Positions 50,673 through 59,841 of a stretch of 64,000 bases of DNA are shown in pieces. Origin of the DNA: Pseudomonas sp. RIT-PI-q (GTDB lineage: Bacteria > Pseudomonadota > Gammaproteobacteria > Pseudomonadales > Pseudomonadaceae); the NCBI RefSeq assembly GCF_001297125.1, contig NZ_LHPC01000023.1:1-64000 (forward strand). The letters run 5' to 3'. Under the pieces are notes generated by a model. That model did not search any database, had not been told where the DNA came from, and saw nothing but the letters and a program-made list of their open reading frames with translations. Made by a program: the position numbers and the translations under genes. Positions within the stretch are counted from its first letter, which is position 1; each line of letters opens with the position of its first letter.

Positions 50673-53153
50673 ATGGCCAATACCAAGCAAGACAACATGC
50701 CGGTGATCCGCGATCTGCGCGACTTTGATCGGCGCTCCGGCAACCGGCTGGAGCGGCTGGTGTTCAACTACCGTCCGCTGTTCATCGTGCTCATGACACT
50801 GGCCACGCTGGTGCTCGGCTTTATGGCGGCAACCCGTCTGGAGTTGCGCCCCAGCTTCGAAAAAATGATCCCGCAGAGCCAGCCGTACATTCAGAACTTT
50901 CTTGAGAACCGCGCGTCGCTGCGCGGCCTGGGCAACTCGGTGCGGGTGGTGGTGGAAAACACTCAGGGCGACATCTTCGACCCCGAGTACCTGAACGTAC
51001 TCAAGCAGGTCAACGACGAACTGTTCCTCACTGAAGGCGTTGATCGCGCCTGGATGAAGTCGCTGTGGACGCCCGCCGTACGCTGGACCGAAGTCACCGA
51101 AGAAGGCTTTCAGGGTGGCCCGGTGATGCCCGACAGTTATCAGGGTTCGCCATCGGACATCGAACAACTGCGGCAGAACATCACCCGTGCCGGTATCGTT
51201 GGCAGCCTGGTCGCCAGTGATTTCAAGTCGAGCATGCTGATCGTGCCGCTGCTGGACAAAGCCTCGGCCACGGGCCAGAGCATCAATTACCATCAGTTTT
51301 CGCGGATGCTCGAAGAGCAGTTGCGCAACAAGATCGAATACGCAGGTAGCAGCGCAGCGCGCAAGGCCGGTGAAGAGGGCAAGGGCCACTACAAGGTGCG
51401 GGTGATCGGTTTTGCCAAGCTGATCGGCGACCTGATCGACGGCTTGATTCAGGTGATGATGTTCTTCGGCCTGGCCGTGGTCACTTCGCTGGTCATCATC
51501 TACCTCTACACCCGTTGTGTGCGCAGCACCCTGTTGGTGGTCGGCTGTTCGCTGATCGCGGTGGTCTGGCAACTGGGGATCGTTGCGTGGCTGGGCTATG
51601 CCATCGATCCGTACTCGGTATTGGTGCCGTTCCTGATCTTCGCCATCGGCGTGTCCCATGCGGCGCAGAAGATGAACGGGATCATGCAGGACATTGCCCG
51701 TGGCACCCACAAACAGGTGGCGGCGCGCTACACCTTTCGCCGTTTGTTTATCGCTGGCGTCACCGCGCTGCTGGCCGATGCGGTGGGTTTCGCCGTGCTG
51801 ATGCTGATCGACATCCCGGTGATTCAGGACCTGGCGATCACCGCCAGCATCGGCGTCGCGGTGCTGATTTTCACCTCGTTGTTGCTGATGCCGGTGGCGC
51901 TGTCCTTTGTCGGTGTCGGCGCCAAAGCCGCCGAGCGCGCACTGAAAATCGATACGCGGACGGCTGCGTATAAAGGCTTCGGCAAACTGTGGGACTGGCT
52001 CGATCGCTTCACTACAGCGAAGTGGGCCACCGCCGCCGTCCTGGTCGCAGCCTTGCTCGGCGTCGGCGGCTTTATGGTCAGCCTGCACCTGAAAATCGGC
52101 GACCTCGACAGCGGTGCCCCGGAGTTGCGTGCGGACTCGCGCTACAACCGTGACAACGCCTTCATCACCCAGCATTACGCGCTGTCCAGCGACCTGTTCG
52201 CGGTGATGATCAAGACCCCGGCGGAGGGCTGTCTGAATTACCAGACGTTGATCCTCGCCGATCGCCTGGCCTGGGAGCTGCAACAATATCCCGGGGTGCA
52301 GGCCACCGCGTCGCTGGTCAATGCGGTGCGGCAGATTACTGCTGGAACCTACGAAGGTAATCCCAAGCTCAACAGCATCCAGCGCAACCAGAACGTGCTG
52401 AACTATGCCGCGCAGCAAGCCTCGGTCAACTCCCCGGAGCTGTTCAATACCGATTGTTCGGTGATGCCGGTGATCGCTTTCCTCAAGGACCACAAGGCCG
52501 AAACCCTGGATGCGGTGGTGGCCATCGCCGACAAGTTCGCCCAGGAAAACAGCACCGATGATCGCCGGTTTCTGCTGGCCGCCGGTTCCGCCGGGATCGA
52601 GGCGGCGACCAACATCGTAGTGCGCGAGGCCAATCGGACCATGCTGCTGTACGTCTACGCGGCGGTCACGCTGTTTTGCCTGATCACCTTCCGCAGCTGG
52701 CGTGCGGCGTTGGTGGCCTTGCTGCCTCTGGTGCTGACCTCGATCCTCTGTGAAGCGTTGATGGTGGCCATGGGGATTGGGGTGAAAGTCGCGACCCTGC
52801 CGGTGATCGCCTTGGGGGTGGGGATTGGCGTGGATTACGCGCTGTACTTGCTCAGCGTGCAGCTTCAATACCAGCGTCAGGGTTTGTCGTTGACGCAGGC
52901 GTACCGCAACGCCGTGTCGTTCACCGGTCGGGTGGTGGGCCTGGTGGGGATTACGCTGGCGGCGGGTGTGGTGTGCTGGGTCTGGTCGCCGATCAAGTTC
53001 CAGGCGGACATGGGCATCCTGCTGACCTTCATGTTCCTGTGGAACATGCTCGGGGCGCTGATCCTGATCCCGGCGTTGTCGCATTTCCTGCTGCGCACCC
53101 ATCACGTCGTGGGCAAGAAAAAAGCGGCGATGACCTTGATGCCTGGCAGTTAA
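50673..53153 (+). CDS. RND/MMPL-family transporter
   Basis: 826 residues with two halves, each of one membrane segment, a large periplasmic loop and five more segments. PFLIFAIGVSHAAQKMNG in the first half and LGVGIGVDYALYLLSVQLQ in the second are the MMPL signatures, with the proton-relay Asp in the latter. It has no outer-membrane TolC or adaptor beside it, so it is the HpnN/MmpL kind rather than an AcrB-type drug pump. With DUF1302, DUF1329 and the propeller protein it forms a probable lipid or hydrophobic-substrate translocation complex. Confidence 0.88.
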   Translation: MANTKQDNMPVIRDLRDFDRRSGNRLERLVFNYRPLFIVLMTLATLVLGFMAATRLELRPSFEKMIPQSQPYIQNFLENRASLRGLGNSVRVVVENTQGDIFDPEYLNVLKQVNDELFLTEGVDRAWMKSLWTPAVRWTEVTEEGFQGGPVMPDSYQGSPSDIEQLRQNITRAGIVGSLVASDFKSSMLIVPLLDKASATGQSINYHQFSRMLEEQLRNKIEYAGSSAARKAGEEGKGHYKVRVIGFAKLIGDLIDGLIQVMMFFGLAVVTSLVIIYLYTRCVRSTLLVVGCSLIAVVWQLGIVAWLGYAIDPYSVLVPFLIFAIGVSHAAQKMNGIMQDIARGTHKQVAARYTFRRLFIAGVTALLADAVGFAVLMLIDIPVIQDLAITASIGVAVLIFTSLLLMPVALSFVGVGAKAAERALKIDTRTAAYKGFGKLWDWLDRFTTAKWATAAVLVAALLGVGGFMVSLHLKIGDLDSGAPELRADSRYNRDNAFITQHYALSSDLFAVMIKTPAEGCLNYQTLILADRLAWELQQYPGVQATASLVNAVRQITAGTYEGNPKLNSIQRNQNVLNYAAQQASVNSPELFNTDCSVMPVIAFLKDHKAETLDAVVAIADKFAQENSTDDRRFLLAAGSAGIEAATNIVVREANRTMLLYVYAAVTLFCLITFRSWRAALVALLPLVLTSILCEALMVAMGIGVKVATLPVIALGVGIGVDYALYLLSVQLQYQRQGLSLTQAYRNAVSFTGRVVGLVGITLAAGVVCWVWSPIKFQADMGILLTFMFLWNMLGALILIPALSHFLLRTHHVVGKKKAAMTLMPGS

Positions 53154-53755
53154 GCCGCCGTAACACTTACGCGGTTTCTCCGACAAACCGCATCGTCTGA
53201 ACTCACGACTGCTGCGTCCGATCGCGGCCCGAGCCGAACGCAGGCCGCGCCAGCTGCTACACGGATCTGCGTTATGGCATAGCTTGCCGGTTCAACGCCT
53301 ACCCCGTAGCAGCTGGCGAAGCCTGCGTTCGGCTGCGCAGCAGTCGTGAAATCAGGTTGTGCGGTTTGTCAGGCACACCGCGTGCACAGGGTTTACGACT
53401 GCTGCGCAGCCGAACGCAGGCTTCGCCAGCTGCTACAGGGATTGCGTTATGGCTTAGCGCTCAAGGAATGAAGCGGTAACCAACGCGGACATGGTCATCC
53501 TGCTGCGCGCACATCACGTCTTGGGCAAGAAAACAGAGGCGATGGCCTTAATGCCAGTCAGTTAATCCGCCGCAACACCCACTTTGTAGCAGCTGGCGAA
53601 GCCTGCGTTCGGCTGCGTAGCAGTCGTGAAATCAGGCTGTGCGGTTTTTCAGGCACACCGCGTGCGCAGGGTTTACGACTGCTGCGTCCGATCGCGGCCC
53701 GAGCCGAACGCAGGCTTCGCCAGCTGCTACATTGGATTGCGTTATGGCTTAGCGC
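53154..53755. repeat. REP block between the RND gene and kdpE
   Basis: Contains three inverted REP regions of the GTAGCAGCTGGCGAAGCC family: a degraded one at about 53203-53263, a complete REPIN at 53306-53437 and another at 53586-53731. The last two start 280 bases apart, and a 295-base spacing applies to the AGCGCTCAAGGAAT word after each, showing a tandem duplication with small indels. In parts the inner palindrome GCTGCGCAGC is replaced by GCGTCCGATCGCGGCC. Confidence 0.88.
53447..53576. pseudogene. Relics of the kdpE and RND 3' ends
   Basis: The minus strand at about 53482-53463 reads Gly-Tyr-Arg-Phe-Ile-Pro-stop, identical to the end of KdpE. Directly beside it the plus strand at 53485-53565 reads ADMVILLRAHHVLGKK and on to a stop, a copy of the RND protein's last residues with an internal deletion. 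The deletion joins two CCTGCTG words that are about 64 bases apart in the intact gene, as expected for slippage between direct repeats. Confidence 0.8.
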
Positions 53756-54445
53756 TCAAGGAATAAAGCGGTAACCCACCCCCGTTTCGGTCACCAGATG
53801 CCGTGGCTGGGAAGGGTCGACTTCGACTTTTTTGCGCAAGCCGCCCATGAAGACACGCAGGTACGGGGTATCGGTGGTGTGCGAAGGACCCCACACCGCC
53901 TTGAGCAGTTGCAAGTGCGTCAGGACCCGGTTGGGGTGCGAGCACAGATGAACCAGCAAGCGGTATTCCAGTGGCGTCAGATGCAAGGGCAGGCCGGAGC
54001 GTTCCACAACACGGCGTTCTATATCGATTCGAACGTCGCCAAAGCTCAGCACGGCAGTGTTCTCGGCGTCTTTGGCCTGCCGGCGTAGCAGCGCGCGCAC
54101 TCGGGCGAGCAGTTCCCCGGTGCCGAAGGGTTTCACCAGATAGTCGTCTGCGCCGGTGTCCAGTGCGAGGATTTTGTCGGACTCGGCACCTCGGGCAGAC
54201 AACACAATAATCGGCACCGGTGACCAACTCCGTACGTCGCGGATCAGGTCGATGCCGTCGCCGTCGGGCAGTCCCAGATCAAGCACGATCAGGTCGGGCC
54301 GGCGCGTGCCTGCGTCGATGAGGCCCCGGTGAAAGGTCTCGGCTTCGTGCACTTCCAGGCCTTCCGCTTGCAGGGCCATGCGCACGAAGCGGCGTATTTC
54401 CTTCTCGTCTTCAATGATCAGAACATGCGGCACTGATTCGGTCAT
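53756..54445 (-). CDS. kdpE: Response regulator KdpE
   Basis: 229 residues, receiver plus OmpR-type DNA-binding domain. Asp56 in LIVLDLGLP is the phosphorylated residue; the acidic pocket is IEDEKE and Lys is in YLVKPFG. The winged helix ends in HLVTETGVGYRFIP. It activates kdp transcription when potassium is low. Its ATG overlaps the kdpD stop (ATGA). Confidence 0.93.
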   Translation of the reverse strand: MTESVPHVLIIEDEKEIRRFVRMALQAEGLEVHEAETFHRGLIDAGTRRPDLIVLDLGLPDGDGIDLIRDVRSWSPVPIIVLSARGAESDKILALDTGADDYLVKPFGTGELLARVRALLRRQAKDAENTAVLSFGDVRIDIERRVVERSGLPLHLTPLEYRLLVHLCSHPNRVLTHLQLLKAVWGPSHTTDTPYLRVFMGGLRKKVEVDPSQPRHLVTETGVGYRFIP

Positions 54446-57141
54446 GGCTGCTCCTCGTCAGTCTGTTGCACAAAGGGGTGGATGATCGGCGGGACTTCAC
54501 GGGGCAGGCGTAACGTGAAGCATGCGCCGCCCTCGGGTCGTGTGACCCCTTGAACCGTCCCGCCATGCGCCTGGGCAATGGCCCGGCAGATGGCCAGGCC
54601 CAGCCCGACGCCGGGAATCGAGCTTTCCTTCTTGCCGCGCATGAATTTACTGAAGATTGCCTCTTCGTGACCCTGCGGCAACCCCGGTCCTTCGTCGCTG
54701 ACCCACAATTCGATAGCCTCGGTTGTGGCACGGGCACCCAGGCCGATGGTGGTGCCTGGCGGCGTGTACTTGACGGCATTCTCGATCAGGTTGATGAGGA
54801 CCCGTTCGATCAGCACCGCGTCGATGTGTACGGGGGGCAAATCATCGTCCAGAGCGACCTGTACCGAGCGCGCGCCGAGAATCGGCTGGATGGCGCGCAG
54901 GGCGCTGCCCACCACGTCTTCGATCGGCTGCCACTGCCGGTTCAACACCACTTTGCCGGATTCGAGGCGCGCCATGTCCAGCAGGTTGTTGACCAGCGTG
55001 TTCATGCGCAGGGCGGATTCACCCACCGCCGTGGCGATCTCGGCCGCTTCGCCGGTCAGCGCTGGCCGGGTCAGTTTCAGCGCTTCGGCGAGCCCGACCA
55101 TCACCGACAGCGGGGTGCGCAGGTCATGGGAGATGGCCGACAGCAACGAGTTACGCAAGCGCTCGGACTCCATCTGCAGCGTGGTGTCTTGGGCCACGTT
55201 GATGTAGTGAATCCGCTCCAGCGAGATGGCCAGCAATGACGCGCAGGTGTCGAGCAGGCGTCGCTGTTCCGGGACCACCAACCGGGTGGTGTCTCGCGGC
55301 TGCACGGCCAAAACCCCGCGCACGCGCATGGGCGCCGACAAGGGCAGGTACAGCGTTGAACTGGAGGGCAGGGTGTCGGTGCCGTAGCCGGCCGGTTCGG
55401 GTTTGTCGAACGACCACTGGGCGATGGCAAGGTCCACTTGCGGCTCATCCCCGGTGACCATGGGACTCAGCAGTTTGTTGTTGTCATCGGCCACCAGCAA
55501 GGCAGAGCGTGCACCAAACTCGGCGGACAGAAAGCGTGCGCTGATATCGGCGACCTGTTCGGTCAGCAGCGCGGCAGACAGCAGGCGCGACATGTCGTAC
55601 AGCGCGCGCATGCGATCTTCACGCCGCTGCGCCACCCGCGCCTGGTAAGTCAGGCCGGCCGTCATCTGGCCGATGACCAGAGCAACCACGAGCATCACGC
55701 TGAAGGTCACCAGGTATTGCACATCGGCGAAGGCGAACGAAAAACGCGGCGATACGAAGAAGAAGTCGAAGGCCGCCACTGACACAAACGCCGCCAGGAC
55801 CGCCGGGCCGCGACCAAAGCGCACCGCCACGGCGACGACGACCAGCAGGAACATCATGACGATGTTGGCCTGTTCGAGCACGTGCGCCAGCGGCATGACC
55901 GCCAGTGTCGTGACTGCACAGAGCGCCACACTCCAGATGTAGGATCGCCACTCCACCGGGTTCTCGCCCATTGCTGGCGCCGTCTCGGTTTGCGGGCGTC
56001 GGTTGGCCGGCAGCGAGACTTGAATCACGTCAAGGTCGGCGCCCAGCGCACCAATTCGCTCGGCCAGTTCCCGGCGCCAGAATCGCCGCCGTGGTTGTTC
56101 GTCACGGCCCAGCACGACTTTTGAAAGGTTGTACTGCCGCGCGTATTTGACCAGTGCTTCGGCGATGTCCTGACCGGCCAGGGTCGAAATCTGCGCGCCC
56201 ATGTCCTGGGCCAGTTTCAGGGTGACCAGAACACGACGGCGCTTGGCTTCGGGCAGGCGCTGCAACGCCGGGGTTTCGACATACACCGCGTGCCAGGGCA
56301 CATTGAGTTGAGCGGCCAGACGGGCCGTTGAGCGGATGGTTTTTTCCGCCTGCTCATGCGGTCCGATGCAGGCGAGCAGGGAGTCGCGAGTCCCCCATAC
56401 CGGTTTCACCGCGCTGCTTTGGCGGTACTGCAACATGTCGCTGTCGACCCGGTCGGCGGTCCGGCGCAGTGCCAGTTCGCGCAGGGCAATCAGGTTGCCT
56501 TTGCGAAAGAAATTCTGCACAGCGCGCTCGGCCTGTTGCGCCAGATAGACCTTGCCTTCCTTCAAGCGCTGCAGCAGGTCATCGGGCGGCAAGTCGACGA
56601 TGACCACTTCATCGGCGGTGTCGAAAACATGGTCGGGCACGGTCTCCCAGACGCGAATACCGGTGATACCGCCGACTATGTCGTTGAGGCTTTCCAGGTG
56701 CTGGACGTTCATGGTTGACCAGACATCGATCCCGGCGCTGAGCAGTTCCTCCACGTCCTGCCAGCGCTTTGGATGCCGTGAACCGACAGCGTTGGTGTGC
56801 GCCAGTTCGTCAATCAGAATCAAGCCCGGATTGCGCGCGAGTGCGGCGTCCAGGTCGAACTCGGTCACTGTGCGGTGCTTGTCGATGACCTGCTTGAGCG
56901 GCAGCCGTTCGAGACCCTCGGTCAGCGCCTGGGTTTCGGCGCGGCCGTGGGTCTCGATCACGCCGATCAGCACGTTGATGTCCTGCAGTTTCGCGGTATG
57001 GGCGGCTGCGAGCATGGCGTAGGTCTTGCCGACCCCGGCGCTGGCGCCGAAAAAAATCTTCAGCCGACCGCGTTTGGCTTGCGCTTCTTCTTCGCGAATC
57101 TGGGCCAGTAGCTGGTCCGGGTCAGGACGTTGTTCGGCCAT
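54442..57141 (-). CDS. kdpD: Sensor histidine kinase KdpD
   Basis: 899 residues. The cytoplasmic KdpD domain has Walker A FFGASAGVGKTYAML (31-45) and Walker B LILIDELAHTNAVGSRHPKR; a universal-stress-like domain follows to about residue 370. Four membrane segments lie at about 395-500, then a GAF-type domain, the HisKA box SAISHDLRTPLSVMVG near residue 670 and the ATPase domain with NLIENAVKYTPPG. The ATG at 57141 with GGTGAG ahead is preferred over the frame start at 57171. It lies 26 bases after kdpC. Confidence 0.93.
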   Translation of the reverse strand: MAEQRPDPDQLLAQIREEEAQAKRGRLKIFFGASAGVGKTYAMLAAAHTAKLQDINVLIGVIETHGRAETQALTEGLERLPLKQVIDKHRTVTEFDLDAALARNPGLILIDELAHTNAVGSRHPKRWQDVEELLSAGIDVWSTMNVQHLESLNDIVGGITGIRVWETVPDHVFDTADEVVIVDLPPDDLLQRLKEGKVYLAQQAERAVQNFFRKGNLIALRELALRRTADRVDSDMLQYRQSSAVKPVWGTRDSLLACIGPHEQAEKTIRSTARLAAQLNVPWHAVYVETPALQRLPEAKRRRVLVTLKLAQDMGAQISTLAGQDIAEALVKYARQYNLSKVVLGRDEQPRRRFWRRELAERIGALGADLDVIQVSLPANRRPQTETAPAMGENPVEWRSYIWSVALCAVTTLAVMPLAHVLEQANIVMMFLLVVVAVAVRFGRGPAVLAAFVSVAAFDFFFVSPRFSFAFADVQYLVTFSVMLVVALVIGQMTAGLTYQARVAQRREDRMRALYDMSRLLSAALLTEQVADISARFLSAEFGARSALLVADDNNKLLSPMVTGDEPQVDLAIAQWSFDKPEPAGYGTDTLPSSSTLYLPLSAPMRVRGVLAVQPRDTTRLVVPEQRRLLDTCASLLAISLERIHYINVAQDTTLQMESERLRNSLLSAISHDLRTPLSVMVGLAEALKLTRPALTGEAAEIATAVGESALRMNTLVNNLLDMARLESGKVVLNRQWQPIEDVVGSALRAIQPILGARSVQVALDDDLPPVHIDAVLIERVLINLIENAVKYTPPGTTIGLGARATTEAIELWVSDEGPGLPQGHEEAIFSKFMRGKKESSIPGVGLGLAICRAIAQAHGGTVQGVTRPEGGACFTLRLPREVPPIIHPFVQQTDEEQP

Positions 57142-57167
57142 CAGGCTCACCGTGTGTGAGTTAGCAC

Positions 57168-57740
57168 TCAATGCGCGGCGTCGAGTGCCAGGTTCAGTGC
57201 CAGTACGTTGACCCGGGGTTCGCCGAGGAACCCGAGCAGCATGCCTTCGCCATGCGCGTCGATCAGCTGGCGAACCTGCTCGATAGGCAAGTGACGCACC
57301 CGCGACACCCGACCGGCCTGGTACAACGCGGCCGCCACGCTGATATGCGGATCAAGACCACTGGCGGAACTGTAGACCAGGTCAGCGGGCACCGTGGCCG
57401 TGTTGCCCGGATCGGCCGCGTGCAAGGCCTCGATCCGCCCCTTGATCGCCTCCGCCAGCGCCGGGTTCAACGGGCCCAGATTCGATCCCGCCGAGGCCTG
57501 CGCGTTGTAGGGCATGGGGCTGGTGGCGGAAGGGCGGCTCCAGAAATACTTCGGATCACTGAAGCCTTGACCGATCAACAGCGAGCCGACGGTTTTGCCG
57601 TCTCGTTCGATCAGGCTGCCAGCGGCCTGTTGCGGAAAGGCCAGCCTGGCGATCCCGGTGGTCAGCAGCGGATAAGCGAGGCCGGTGACCAGTGAAAACG
57701 CAATCAGCAGCGTAAACGCCGGACGCAGCAGAGATGCCAT
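57168..57740 (-). CDS. kdpC: Potassium-transporting ATPase subunit KdpC
   Basis: 190 residues: one N-terminal membrane helix ([19 protein letters not shown]) and a periplasmic domain with [12 protein letters not shown] and the conserved [13 protein letters not shown]. KdpC stabilises the KdpA-KdpB contact and raises ATP affinity. It lies 12 bases after kdpB. Confidence 0.93.
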   Translation of the reverse strand: MASLLRPAFTLLIAFSLVTGLAYPLLTTGIARLAFPQQAAGSLIERDGKTVGSLLIGQGFSDPKYFWSRPSATSPMPYNAQASAGSNLGPLNPALAEAIKGRIEALHAADPGNTATVPADLVYSSASGLDPHISVAAALYQAGRVSRVRHLPIEQVRQLIDAHGEGMLLGFLGEPRVNVLALNLALDAAH

Positions 57741-57752
57741 GACAGTGCTCCC

Positions 57753-59831
57753 TCAAGTCAGACCGACAGCGGATAACGCCATGTCGATCACCTTGATGCC
57801 AATGAATGGAACGATGACCCCACCCAGCCCATAGATCAACAGGTTACGCCGCAACAGCAGGGCGGCACCGACCGGGCGGTACTTCACGCCTTTGAGCGCC
57901 AGGGGGATCAGGAAAATGATAATCAGCGCATTGAAAATCACCGCCGACAGCACGGCGGAATTCGGGCTCGCCAGGCCCATGATGTTAAGCGCCGCGAGTT
58001 GCGGGTAGGTGGTGACAAAGGCCGCCGGGACGATCGCGAAATACTTGGCGATGTCGTTGGCGATCGAAAAGGTGGTCAGCGAGCCTCGGGTCATCAGCAT
58101 CTGTTTGCCGGTTTCGACCACCTCGATCAACTTCGTCGGGTTGCTGTCGAGGTCGACCATGTTGCCGGCCTCCTTGGCCGCCTGAGTGCCCGAGTTCATC
58201 GCCACGGCGACATCCGCCTGCGCCAGCGCCGGGGCGTCGTTGGTGCCGTCGCCGGTCATGGCCACCAGCCGGCCTTCGCCCTGGTAGGTGCGGATCAGTT
58301 CGAGTTTTTGTTCGGGTGTGGCCTCGGCCAGAAAGTCATCGACACCCGCTTCGGCGGCAATGGCGGCGGCGGTTACGCGGTTGTCGCCGGTCACCATGAC
58401 CGTCTTGATGCCCATGCGGCGCAGTTCGACGAAGCGCTCCTTGATTCCGCCTTTGACGATGTCCTTGAGTTCGATGACCCCCAGCACTTTGGCGCCGTCG
58501 GCGACCACCAGCGGCGTGCTGCCCCGGCGTGCCACCTCTTCGATGCTGGTCTGCACGGCTTCCGGAAATTGCCCGCCCAGGCTCTGCACGTGCTTGAGAA
58601 TGGCCTCGCCAGCGCCCTTGCGAATTTGCCGCTCGCCCAGGTTGACCCCGCTCATGCGCGTTTGCGCCGAGAAATGCACGAAGTGCGCATCAAGTGCGGC
58701 GATGTCGCGTTCGCGCAGATTGAACCGCTGTTTGGCCAGGACCACGATGCTGCGGCCCTCAGGCGTTTCGTCGGCCAGCGACGCGAGCTGCGCGACGTCC
58801 ACCAGTTCCGCTTCCTTGACACCGGGCGCGGGTAGAAACGCCGAGGCGTGACGGTTGCCGAGGGTGATGGTCCCGGTCTTGTCGAGCAGCAGCACATCCA
58901 CATCACCGGCAGCCTCTACAGCGCGGCCGGACGTGGCGATGACATTGGCCTCCATCATACGGCTCATGCCCGCCACACCGACGGCGGACAGCAGGCCGGC
59001 AATGGTCGTGGGAATCAGGCACACCAGCAACGAGATCAGCACGGTGATCGAGACCGGCGCCCCGGAGTTGGCCACCGCGACCCCGAACAGCGAGAAGGGC
59101 AGCAGCGTCACGGTCACGCCGAGGAATACGATCGTCAGCGCCACCAACAAAATCGACAGGGCAATTTCATTCGGGGTCTTTTGCCGCTTGGCGTTTTCAA
59201 CCATGGCGATCATCCGGTCGACGAAGGTTTCGCCAGGGTTGGTAGTCACGCGGATGACGATCCAGTCCGACAGCACCCGGGTGCCGCCGGTCACGGCGGA
59301 GAAGTCGCCGCCACATTCGCGAATCACCGGGGCCGCTTCGCCGGTAATGGCCGACTCATCCACCGAGGCGGCACCTTCGATGACTTCGCCGTCGGCGGGG
59401 ATCAACGAGTCCCCAAGGTCGCCGGCTTCAACCACCACCACATCGCCTTTGCACAGACCACTCGACTGCGCCAATTGCCATTCGGAGCCGTAGTGAGGCT
59501 CGCGGAGTTTTTTCGCCCAGGTTTCCTTTTTCAGGTTGCGCAGGGACGCCGCCTGGGCCTTGCTGCGACCTTCGGCCAGGGCCTCGGCAAAATTGGCGAA
59601 CAGCACGGTGAACCACAACCACAAGGCGATGGCGAGGATGAACCCGCTGCCGGCCTCACCCTGGCCACGCAGGGCCTGGCCCCAGAGCGCGGTGGTGATA
59701 ATCGCACCGATGTAGACGACGAACATCACCGGGTTACGCCACTGGATCCTCGGGCTGAGTTTGCGCACGGACTCGCCGATGGCGGGCGCTATCAGTTTGG
59801 GATCGAACAAGGAGAACGCTTTGCGGGTCAT
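57753..59831 (-). CDS. kdpB: Potassium-transporting ATPase subunit KdpB
   Basis: 692-residue P-type ATPase. The phosphorylated Asp is in [13 protein letters not shown] (about 312-324), the dephosphorylation loop is [10 protein letters not shown], the hinge is [21 protein letters not shown], and the nucleotide-domain KGA motif is IRKGAGEAI. It hydrolyses ATP to drive potassium held by KdpA. All catalytic residues are present. Confidence 0.95.
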   Translation of the reverse strand: MTRKAFSLFDPKLIAPAIGESVRKLSPRIQWRNPVMFVVYIGAIITTALWGQALRGQGEAGSGFILAIALWLWFTVLFANFAEALAEGRSKAQAASLRNLKKETWAKKLREPHYGSEWQLAQSSGLCKGDVVVVEAGDLGDSLIPADGEVIEGAASVDESAITGEAAPVIRECGGDFSAVTGGTRVLSDWIVIRVTTNPGETFVDRMIAMVENAKRQKTPNEIALSILLVALTIVFLGVTVTLLPFSLFGVAVANSGAPVSITVLISLLVCLIPTTIAGLLSAVGVAGMSRMMEANVIATSGRAVEAAGDVDVLLLDKTGTITLGNRHASAFLPAPGVKEAELVDVAQLASLADETPEGRSIVVLAKQRFNLRERDIAALDAHFVHFSAQTRMSGVNLGERQIRKGAGEAILKHVQSLGGQFPEAVQTSIEEVARRGSTPLVVADGAKVLGVIELKDIVKGGIKERFVELRRMGIKTVMVTGDNRVTAAAIAAEAGVDDFLAEATPEQKLELIRTYQGEGRLVAMTGDGTNDAPALAQADVAVAMNSGTQAAKEAGNMVDLDSNPTKLIEVVETGKQMLMTRGSLTTFSIANDIAKYFAIVPAAFVTTYPQLAALNIMGLASPNSAVLSAVIFNALIIIFLIPLALKGVKYRPVGAALLLRRNLLIYGLGGVIVPFIGIKVIDMALSAVGLT

Positions 59832-59841
59832 GTTCGTGGTC

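Noticed and set aside
50667..53186. Long minus-strand frame (839 residues)
   Set aside because: Fully antisense to the RND transporter gene and without any recognisable domain; the plus-strand protein has clear MMPL motifs.
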